NCBI GenBank assembly: GCA_007121485.1
Contig: SKKM01000212.1
Coordinates: forward strand, 1 to 6,457
DNA: 6,457 nt
Reading direction: 5' to 3'
Origin: Wenzhouxiangella sp.
Lineage (GTDB): Bacteria > Pseudomonadota > Gammaproteobacteria > Xanthomonadales > Wenzhouxiangellaceae
The notes under the pieces were generated by a model. The model made no database searches. It saw only the letters and a list, made by a program, of their open reading frames with translations, and had not been told where the DNA came from. The translations under genes were made by a program, and so were the position numbers. Positions 1-4,946 of this stretch are shown here, one piece after another. Positions within the stretch are counted from its first letter, which is position 1. Each line of letters opens with the position of its first letter.

Positions 1-25
1 AGCCGCGGCTACTGCGCAGATAAGC

Positions 26-143
26 GAACCGGCAGATTGAATCGCGTCTGCCGCCAGGCTTAAGCCAGCAGCACTTACCAGACCGCGAAAGCAAAGGTGC
101 CGTGCCACTGGGTCAGGTTGTGGACCACGGACGGATCGTCCAT
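26..143 (-). pseudogene. Decayed 3' fragment of the Frag1/DRAM-like membrane protein gene
   Basis: This stretch aligns without gaps to 2340-2457, the last 40 codons of the intact membrane protein gene to the right, with 13 mismatches in 118 bases by my count (about 89% identity) and a 44-base identical block at 91-134. Read on the minus strand from the ATG at 141-143 it gives MDDPSVVHNLTQWHGTFAFA, identical to the intact protein for 20 residues. It then meets in-frame TAA codons at 75-77 (codon 23) and 60-62 (codon 28), both replacing Tyr codons. About half of the remaining changes alter residues (A to V, L to V, G to R, D to N), as expected without selection. Similarity stops abruptly at 143, so the first 180 codons are absent here. 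It is a dead remnant of a duplication. Whether more of the duplicated unit lies left of the window cannot be seen. Confidence 0.88.
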
Positions 144-159
144 CGATGTTCGGCACCGC

Positions 160-178
160 CGGCCGCAAACCCCGGCCG
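160..178. other. Short GC hairpin downstream of the S9 peptidase gene
   Basis: Two copies of the self-complementary hexamer CGGCCG (160-165 and 173-178) can pair as a 6-bp stem around a 7-base loop. On the minus strand this lies about 38 bases after the S9 stop codon, where a terminator could sit. No T-run follows it, so it is not a convincing intrinsic terminator, and GC-rich DNA produces such stems by chance. The rest of 144-215 shows nothing recognisable. Confidence 0.2.
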
Positions 179-215
179 AGCCACCAGGAAGAGCGCTAGT
201 GGGCCACGCGGCAAA

Positions 216-2237
216 TCAGGAAGATGAACGACCATCAACCGCGGCAAAGCGCTCAAACCACTCCAGGATCAGCTCCAGGCGCTTTACCAGGTTGATCGGG
301 GTTCCGGTCCGCGACAGGTTGTGGCCTTCGCCCTCGAACAGCGCGAATTCGGTTTCCACGCCGTTGTTGAGCAGCGCATAGAACCACTCCTGGCCCTGGC
401 CGATGGGAGTGATGCGATCGTCGGTGCTGTGGATGACCAGCGTCGGCGTGGTGACGCGGTCGGCAAACTGCAGCGGCGAGCGGTCCCAGTACAGGTCGAA
501 GTTTTCCCACAGCGAGCCGCCGAATTCTACGTTCATGCTGGCCGGCGGAAAGGCCTGGGTGCCAGCCTCGGAGATCCAGTTGGACACGCTGCGCTGGGTC
601 ACCGCGGCGACAAAGCGATCGGTGCGGGTGGTGATCCAGTTGGTCAGGAAGCCGCCGTGGCTGCCGCCGGTCACGAACAGGCGCTCTGCGTCCATCCAGG
701 CAAAGCGCTGCAGGGCCTCGTCCAGCACGGCCATGTTGTCGCGATAATCGACACCGCCGTAGTCCAGCTGCACGGCGGCCTGAAATTCATGGCCATAACC
801 GGTCGAGCCGCGGTAGTTGGTAAACACCACGGCAAATCCTGCCCCGGCCATGATCTGGAACTCGTGCATCCATTGATGACCCCACATGCCGGCCGGGCCG
901 CCCTTGATGTTGAGAATCACCGGCCAGCGGCTCGACTCTTCCAGGCCTTGCGGGCGGACCACAAAGCCGTCGATCTCCACCCCGTCGTTGATGAAAGTAA
1001 AGCGCTCCAGCTCGGTGGTATAAACCTCGGCCAGCAGCGCGTCGTTGAAGGAACTGAGCCGCGTGGCCGGCGCTTCCGGGTCGGTCCGAACCCAGACTTC
1101 GTCCAGTCTGGTTTCGCTGTTCTGCGTCCAGACTCGGGTGCCGTTGTCGGCGAAGTCCAGCGCACTGATGCTGACACCCTGCCCGTGCAGGACTTCGGTA
1201 CTGCCATCGGCCTGGAGCGCCAGCAGCGGTCGACTGCCGCGAAAATCAGCCTGAATCAAAGGCAGCGCATGACCGGCCGGCCAGATGATCTGGCTTGCGC
1301 TCAATTCCATGCCGTCGTGCAGCTGCTCGATCCGGCCGCTGGCCAGCTCGACCGACTGCACGGTGATCTCGGCCTGGCGCTCACGCTGATGAGTAAAGGC
1401 AATGCGCGCTCCGTCCGGTGAAAATGCCGGCGATCCGACCCGACCGGCGGGCGTATGGATGGTTCTGATCTCTCCGTTGAACGGATTCAGCAGATGCAGG
1501 CCCTGCTCGAACCCACCGTCGAATTCGCTGCCGTCCAAATCCGCGACGAATGCGACCTGCGAACCATCCGGTGAAGCCACAGCACCCGACACGTTCCACT
1601 CGGAATCCGCCGCCAGGCGCTGCATATCACCGCTGTCGAGATCCAGACGCCACAGTGTGCGGCGACGCTTATCGAGAAAACCAGCCGCCTCGCTCATGTA
1701 CACCTGGCGCGAGAAAACCCGGACGTCGGGCGCGGGCTCCGATTCTTCCTCGGGCGGGCTGGTCGGGTCTTCCACCGCCGGGTCGATGTTCAGCGTCAAT
1801 AGCATGGTCTCATCGTTCAACCAGTCCATGCCGCTGATGCCACCCTGGCGCATCTGGGTGACAGCCAGCGCCTCACCGCCGTCGACCGGCATCACGAAGA
1901 CCTGAGCCTGGCCGTCCTCGCTACGCACAAGGGCCAGCCGGGTCCCGTCAGGCGAGAAGCGCGGCATGCGATCGCCGCGACCTGCCGTGAACTGGCGCGG
2001 CGGCCGGGATCCGTCAACCGGCACCATCCAGATCGCGGACTCGCGCGAGCGCCGGTCCTCGCTGACCTGGGCATGCACCAGCGCCACGCGCCGGCCGTCC
2101 GGCGAAATGCGCGGGTCGGAGACGAAGCGGAACTGGTAGTAGTCCTCCGGCACCATCGGGCGCGGCGAATCGGCCAGCACGGACGCGGCGAAAACCAGAG
2201 AAAGCGCACAGATCAGAAGTCGGTAGCAGGGATTCAC
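216..2237 (-). CDS. Exported S9 family (prolyl oligopeptidase type) serine peptidase
   Basis: This is a 673-residue peptidase of the prolyl oligopeptidase clan, closest in style to the S9C acylaminoacyl-peptidase/dipeptidyl-peptidase group, which cleaves short peptides. Residues 1-22 form a signal peptide (hydrophobic core LLICALSLVFAASVLA, probable cut before DSPRP), so it should act in the periplasm or outside. An N-terminal beta-propeller (about 30-395) shows repeated SPDG-type blade motifs (ISPDGRRVAL, FSPDGTRLAL, SPDGSQVAFV, FSPDGARIAF). The alpha/beta-hydrolase domain (about 415-665) has IKGGP near the oxyanion region, NYRGSTGYG, the nucleophile Ser526 in GGSHGG, the likely Asp607 in STDDRITP and His639 in EGEGHN, so the triad is complete. 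I chose the GTG at 2235-2237 because it gives a clean signal peptide. The open frame runs further upstream, but that part overlaps the neighbouring membrane protein gene. The ribosome-binding site is weak (GGA about 8 bases upstream). It starts 79 bases after the membrane protein gene and is flanked by direct repeats. The substrate is unknown. Confidence 0.93.
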   Translation of the reverse strand: MNPCYRLLICALSLVFAASVLADSPRPMVPEDYYQFRFVSDPRISPDGRRVALVHAQVSEDRRSRESAIWMVPVDGSRPPRQFTAGRGDRMPRFSPDGTRLALVRSEDGQAQVFVMPVDGGEALAVTQMRQGGISGMDWLNDETMLLTLNIDPAVEDPTSPPEEESEPAPDVRVFSRQVYMSEAAGFLDKRRRTLWRLDLDSGDMQRLAADSEWNVSGAVASPDGSQVAFVADLDGSEFDGGFEQGLHLLNPFNGEIRTIHTPAGRVGSPAFSPDGARIAFTHQRERQAEITVQSVELASGRIEQLHDGMELSASQIIWPAGHALPLIQADFRGSRPLLALQADGSTEVLHGQGVSISALDFADNGTRVWTQNSETRLDEVWVRTDPEAPATRLSSFNDALLAEVYTTELERFTFINDGVEIDGFVVRPQGLEESSRWPVILNIKGGPAGMWGHQWMHEFQIMAGAGFAVVFTNYRGSTGYGHEFQAAVQLDYGGVDYRDNMAVLDEALQRFAWMDAERLFVTGGSHGGFLTNWITTRTDRFVAAVTQRSVSNWISEAGTQAFPPASMNVEFGGSLWENFDLYWDRSPLQFADRVTTPTLVIHSTDDRITPIGQGQEWFYALLNNGVETEFALFEGEGHNLSRTGTPINLVKRLELILEWFERFAAVDGRSSS

Positions 2238-2276
2238 GTTCAATTCCGGCAATGGGAGGAAGCCAAGCGGGCTTGA

Positions 2277-2282
2277 ATCATA
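2277..2282 (-). promoter_or_regulatory. Possible -10 element (TATGAT) for the S9 peptidase gene
   Basis: The minus strand carries TATGAT, 5 of 6 matches to the sigma-70 -10 consensus, 39 bases before the GTG start in the 79-bp gap. No good -35 is present at 16-18 bases; a TTGGCT lies only 10 bases upstream. The S9 gene may have its own weak promoter here or be read from the membrane protein gene. Confidence 0.22.
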
Positions 2283-2316
2283 CCGGAGAGCTAGCCAAGG
2301 CGACTTGAGGCCAGGA

Positions 2317-2997
2317 TCACACCCCCGACGAGCGGTGCTGAACCGGCAGGTCGAACCCGGTCTGCCGCCAGGCATAAGCCAGCAACAGGTACCAGGCCGC
2401 GAAGGCAAAGGTGCCGTGCCACTGGGTCAGGTTGTGGACCACGGACGGGTCATCCATGAACGCCGACACGACGACGCTGTTGACGGCCAGGCCCAGAACC
2501 ACCACCGCAATGGTCAGCATCAGCCACGGCAGCCGGCGCGGCAGGCCGGCCGGCTGGAGCTTGAGCAGTGCGACGGCGAGGATGATCTTGGCCACCAGCG
2601 TGGCCGGAAAGTAGGTGCTGATCACCGCCTGGCGGATGGCGTGGTCGATCTCGCCGGCCGAACCGACCAGGGCGATGTAGGCGATCAACAGCACCGGGCT
2701 CAGGGTGCCGAGCAGGTGCAGGCTGCGCGCCGGCACCCGGCCACCGGCCGACAGCAGCTTCAGCCACTGCACGTTCAGCCACCAGGTCAGCACCAGCACC
2801 ACCCCGGCCGGAATGATGGTGCCGCGGAACACGAACACCGCCGGCTCGCGCCGGCCGGCCGCGCTGATGCTGATGCAGCCGTCGACGAAGACGCGGCACT
2901 GCGGGACCAGGTCGAACGCGCGCGACAGCATCAGCGAGACGGCCACGCCGACAAAGGCCAGGATGAAGATCAGGGCCGGGACATAGTGCAGCTTCAT
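2317..2997 (-). CDS. Six-helix membrane protein, Frag1/DRAM/Sfk1-like
   Basis: This encodes a 226-residue integral inner-membrane protein with six predicted hydrophobic segments at about 5-24, 53-74, 93-112, 125-146, 156-179 and 192-210. After the first helix comes CISISAAGRREPAVFVFRG (41-59). This resembles the 'IS..G...PE..iF' signature between helices 1 and 2 of the Frag1/DRAM/Sfk1 family, and the last helix (VHNLTQWHGTFAFAAWYLLLAY) fits that family's final segment, where a helix-entering E/Q-W is usual. The biochemical role of bacterial members is unknown to me, so I assign none. The start is the ATG at 2995-2997. The frame is open 35 codons further upstream but contains no better start, and that stretch overlaps a hairpin. 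The last 40 codons are duplicated at 26-143. The S9 gene follows after 79 bases in the same direction, so co-transcription is possible. The family assignment rests on pattern recall and is less certain than the membrane topology. Confidence 0.8.
   Translation of the reverse strand: MKLHYVPALIFILAFVGVAVSLMLSRAFDLVPQCRVFVDGCISISAAGRREPAVFVFRGTIIPAGVVLVLTWWLNVQWLKLLSAGGRVPARSLHLLGTLSPVLLIAYIALVGSAGEIDHAIRQAVISTYFPATLVAKIILAVALLKLQPAGLPRRLPWLMLTIAVVVLGLAVNSVVVSAFMDDPSVVHNLTQWHGTFAFAAWYLLLAYAWRQTGFDLPVQHRSSGV
2340..2457. repeat. Direct repeat, intact copy (partner at 26-143)
   Basis: These 118 bases at the 3' end of the membrane protein gene are the parent-like copy of the degenerate segment at 26-143. 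They have the same orientation, an exact offset of 2314 bases and no gaps. The pair brackets the whole S9 peptidase gene. The copy here keeps the open reading frame. The other has two nonsense changes. Confidence 0.9.
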
Positions 2998-3003
2998 GCC
3001 CTC

Positions 3004-3032
3004 ATTGTCCCGAACCGCGCCCCGCGCCTCAA
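3004..3032 (-). promoter_or_regulatory. Weak sigma-70-like promoter, possibly leaderless, for the membrane protein gene
   Basis: On the minus strand TTGAGG (3027-3032, 4 of 6 to the -35 consensus) is followed after 17 bases by GACAAT (3004-3009, 4 of 6 to the -10). The -10 ends only 6 bases before the ATG at 2997, so transcription from it would start at or next to the start codon and give a leaderless message. That fits the lack of a properly spaced Shine-Dalgarno: a GAGGG lies 1 base from the ATG. Such half-matches are common by chance. Confidence 0.22.
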
Positions 3033-3081
3033 GCCAGCCGCTGCAACCCGGGTCGCGGTGCAGGATTGACGCAAAGCCGTA

Positions 3082-3103
3082 GGTGCCCGGATCCGCGGGC
3101 ACC
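3082..3103 (-). terminator. Hairpin just after the metzincin gene, possible terminator
   Basis: GGTGCCCG (3082-3089) and CGGGCACC (3096-3103) form a perfect 8-bp GC-rich stem with a 6-base loop, starting 11 bases after the metalloprotease stop codon on the minus strand. The position is typical of a terminator or 3'-end stabiliser. Only a broken T-rich stretch follows (TACGGCTTTG), so an intrinsic terminator would be weak. The rest of the 117-base gap holds a promoter candidate for the next gene and nothing else I recognise. Confidence 0.5.
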
Positions 3104-3114
3104 GGGCATCGACC

Positions 3115-4131
3115 CTACTGCTGGAATCGATCCCTGAACAGGGACGGGTCCGTGCGCAGCACCGTGTTGAAGAACCAGTTGTAGTTGGCGGTGGATCCCA
3201 TGGTGATTTCGCCGGAAGTAATCTGGAGATGGTTCTGGCCGGGACTGAGAAAGCGGCCTCGGACCTCGCAGACGCCGAACCCTTCGCCCTGCGTCCGCAC
3301 CGTGATGTTGCAGCCGGTTGCCACACCGCCATAGACGAGGGTATAGGCGTAGTCATCCGAGGTGCCCTGGGTACGGTCACGACCCGCCATGCCCAGGCGC
3401 ATCATGGTGGCGTCATCGGGCGCCAGGGCGCGGCGGGTGGCGCGGGCGCGGGTGCCCTGGTGCATCACCGCTTCGCCGTCGGGCAGGCCGCGTGCCCGCG
3501 CGACCTGCAAGGCGGCGATCTCGACAAAGTTGTGCCCGGTGGGCAGATCGGCCAGGTCCACGCTGTAGGTACTGGCGTCGATGACCGGCTCGAACAGGAA
3601 GGGATTGTTCACCCCCTTGCGGAACCAGCCCAGGTTGACGTCGTCGCCGCGCAGGTCATCGCGCGTGCCGATCACGCCATCATCCCCAGCATTCAGGTTG
3701 TACCGCGCGTCTGCGCCCGGCAGGGCCTTGGCATACCCGCGGCTGGCCCCAGTCAGGCCAGACTCACTGGCCAGGTTGGGATGGGCCAGCCCAAGGCAGT
3801 GACCGACTTCGTGGAGCAAGACGCTCTCGTAGTCGAAATGATTGAGGGGCAGTTCCGGATTGCTCAGCTGCAGATTATTCACCACCGGCTGCAGTTCGTT
3901 CCAGGTCCGGATCACGTTCCGCACCGGGATTTCCATCTGCGCAATGCTCTCGCTGTCCGGCGCGATGCAGACCGAGATCGTCAGCTGGTTCTGCGAGCCC
4001 GTGTAGCCGGTCGGGTGGGCGATCAGGTTGGGATTGTCCTGCTGCTCGGCGAAGATGAACACACCGGCTGACGCCACGGACGCAGCCAGCATCCCGACCG
4101 CCCCAGTCAGCACCGCATTCAAGGCCTTCAC
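3115..4131 (-). CDS. Exported metzincin/matrixin-like zinc metalloprotease
   Basis: This is a 338-residue secreted zinc endopeptidase. The signal peptide is residues 1-22 (hydrophobic core through AASVASA, then GVFIFAEQQ). The catalytic motif HEVGHCLGLAH at 107-117 has the three zinc ligands His107, His111 and His117 and the general base Glu108. VMH at 222-224 looks like the Met-turn expected of metzincins. The Met-turn lies about 105 residues after the motif, much further than in compact matrixins. The insert contains the turn-like AGDDGVIGTRDD (148-159), echoed by AGRDRTQGTSDD (249-260). The C-terminal part is beta-rich with Cys274 and Cys288, and the protein ends in DPSLFRDRFQQ, resembling the tail of the S8 protease in this window. 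The start is GTG at 4131: AGGG lies 7 bases upstream (4139-4142), the start overlaps the upstream stop as GTGA, and it yields a good signal peptide; an ATG 11 codons earlier is less likely. The substrate is unknown. Confidence 0.88.
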   Translation of the reverse strand: MKALNAVLTGAVGMLAASVASAGVFIFAEQQDNPNLIAHPTGYTGSQNQLTISVCIAPDSESIAQMEIPVRNVIRTWNELQPVVNNLQLSNPELPLNHFDYESVLLHEVGHCLGLAHPNLASESGLTGASRGYAKALPGADARYNLNAGDDGVIGTRDDLRGDDVNLGWFRKGVNNPFLFEPVIDASTYSVDLADLPTGHNFVEIAALQVARARGLPDGEAVMHQGTRARATRRALAPDDATMMRLGMAGRDRTQGTSDDYAYTLVYGGVATGCNITVRTQGEGFGVCEVRGRFLSPGQNHLQITSGEITMGSTANYNWFFNTVLRTDPSLFRDRFQQ

Positions 4132-4637
4132 CGGATAGCCCTGATCACGCGCGTGCGCATCCACTCCAGCAGCGCGCCTTCGGTTTGCGCCAGTGCCGCG
4201 AGCTCGGTCGATTCCGGCAAGGCCCGGCTCCAGGCATCCGGCGCCTCGATCATCAGCGCATGTCGCGCACGGCCCGCGCCGCGCTGCTCGAAGCGCACGA
4301 GGTCGGCATCGGCCACCAGCACCAGCTCGGCATCGCCACGCGCGGCGCGCGCGGTCTCCAGCAGGCCCGGATCATGCCGGCCGGCCGCAGCGAAGAACGC
4401 ATCCAGCTCGGCCCGCTCCTGTGCAGAGGCCGTCCAGCGGTAGTGGCCAGCCTGCGGGGTATAGGGCGGAAACCGCATCTCCACCGTCCCGTCGGCCCAG
4501 ACCCGCAGCGACATGCGGTTGTCGTGATCGGCCACCAGCACGTTGATGCGCTGGTAGACGTAGATCGGTTCCGCCATCGGCTCCTGCGCCGCCGAAAGCG
4601 GCGACAGCAACAGGCCGACGAGCGCGAGCAGGACCAT
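4128..4637 (-). CDS. Small exported protein of unknown function, coupled to the metzincin
   Basis: This encodes about 169 residues that I do not recognise as a named family. The N-terminus MVLLALVGLLLSPLSAAQEP is a signal peptide, so the product should be exported. The mature part is soluble and mixed charged: a beta-looking segment (IYVYQRINVLVADHDNRMSL, then VWADGTVEMRFPPY) is followed by a helical, Ala/Glu/Arg-rich half (QERAELDAFFAAAGR, then VRFEQRGAGRARHALMIEAP). There are no cysteines after the signal, no metal-binding motif and no repeats. The ATG at 4635-4637 gives a signal peptide with no positive charge at its front. A TTG at 4650-4652 would add LSPLR and supply an Arg, so it is a real alternative; neither has a good Shine-Dalgarno. 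The stop TGA overlaps the metzincin GTG by 4 bases, so the two are almost certainly co-translated. A partner, chaperone or inhibitor role for the protease is only a guess from that arrangement. Confidence 0.75.
   Translation of the reverse strand: MVLLALVGLLLSPLSAAQEPMAEPIYVYQRINVLVADHDNRMSLRVWADGTVEMRFPPYTPQAGHYRWTASAQERAELDAFFAAAGRHDPGLLETARAARGDAELVLVADADLVRFEQRGAGRARHALMIEAPDAWSRALPESTELAALAQTEGALLEWMRTRVIRAIR
4139..4142 (-). promoter_or_regulatory. Ribosome-binding site deciding the GTG start of the metzincin
   Basis: The minus strand reads AGGG followed by a 7-base spacer and GTG at 4131-4129. It lies inside the last codons of the upstream gene. With the 4-base GTGA stop/start overlap it points to translational coupling and supports GTG over the upstream in-frame ATG at 4164. 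Confidence 0.6.
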
Positions 4638-4681
4638 GCGAAGGGGGCTCAAGGCGCGATATCCGGACCAATCATGGGCGC

Positions 4682-4709
4682 AGCATAGACGATTGCCGAC
4701 GACCAAAAA
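4682..4709 (-). promoter_or_regulatory. Weak sigma-70-like promoter for the exported protein/metzincin pair
   Basis: On the minus strand TTTTTG (4704-4709, a poor -35) and TATGCT (4682-4687, 4 of 6 to the -10) are separated by 16 bases, in the only AT-richer part of the gap. Predicted initiation near 4675 would leave a leader of about 38 bases before the ATG at 4637. It is plausible by position but weak by sequence. Confidence 0.28.
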
Positions 4710-4814
4710 CGCGAAAAAACATGGGCTTGTGACGGGCGCCACGGGATGGCCGGCAGCCTGTGGACGAGATCGATCATTTTCTCCCCGGCAGCCCTGCTGG
4801 GCCGGGCGCCGGGG

Positions 4815-4913
4815 CTATGTTTCCGACGACGCCTCGACCAGGGCCGCGCGGGTGCGCTCGTCGGGATAGCCGTCGGCGACCAGCCCGCGGTCGAGCTGGA
4901 ACTGCTGCAGGGC
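4815..4913 (-). pseudogene. Relic of a peptidoglycan-binding (PG_binding_1-type) domain
   Basis: On the minus strand codons 4818-4913 read ALQQFQLDRGLVADGYPDER followed by TRAALVEASSET and a TAG at 4815-4817. The spacing F-Q-x3-G-L-x2-D-G-x5-T-x2-A-L is the second half of the classic three-helix peptidoglycan-binding domain found at the ends of cell-wall hydrolases. The domain's first half is missing. A TGA (4914-4916) interrupts the frame just upstream where Arg (CGA) would be usual before ALQQF, and there is no start codon with a ribosome site. It lies in the same frame as the S8 protease 33 bases behind that gene's stop, but two stops separate them. I read it as the tail of a lost gene. 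A former C-terminal extension of the S8 protein is possible but less likely. Confidence 0.6.
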
Positions 4914-4946
4914 TCAGCGGAGACCAAAGCTGTTATTCAAGGGGCC

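Larger units (their letters stand above)
4638..4946. other. 309-bp gap between the S8 gene and the exported-protein gene
   Basis: No intact gene fits here. Next to the S8 stop it holds 30 bases of open frame, a TGA at 4914-4916 and the peptidoglycan-binding relic. An imperfect GC hairpin lies at 4784-4806 with no T-run on either side. The A/T-richer stretch 4661-4730 carries the weak promoter candidate for the two downstream genes. A 42-codon minus-strand frame (4649-4777) is not supported strongly enough to call. Confidence 0.6.

Noticed and set aside
97..381. Plus-strand open frames at 97 and 2411 that both begin MPCHWVRLWTTDGSS
   Set aside because: They are antisense readings of the two copies of the 118-bp repeat, not a gene family; useful only as confirmation of the duplication.
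321..1421. 366-codon open frame on the plus strand opposite the S9 gene
   Set aside because: It is the antisense shadow of a well-supported peptidase gene, a known effect of high GC; its translation shows no domain, signal peptide or ribosome site.
2238..2408. 57-codon N-terminal extension of the S9 reading frame to an ATG at 2408
   Set aside because: It lies inside the membrane protein gene's 3' end, is rich in Arg/Pro/Gly with no export signal at its start, and would bury the clear signal peptide that begins at the GTG at 2237.
2998..3102. 35-codon N-terminal extension of the membrane protein
   Set aside because: It runs through the hairpin at 3082-3103 and gives a polar segment before helix 1; the ATG at 2997 begins directly at the first transmembrane helix.
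4649..4777. 42-codon minus-strand frame with a GGGGAG 3 bases before its ATG, ending just before the exported-protein start
   Set aside because: The ribosome-site spacing is too short, the composition is unremarkable, and part of it overlaps the promoter candidate. It could be a coupling leader peptide but nothing shows selection.
4784..4806. GC hairpin CCCGGCAGC...GCT..GCCGGG between the S8 gene and the next gene
   Set aside because: The stem is interrupted by a two-base bulge and has no T-run on either strand; not convincing as a terminator.
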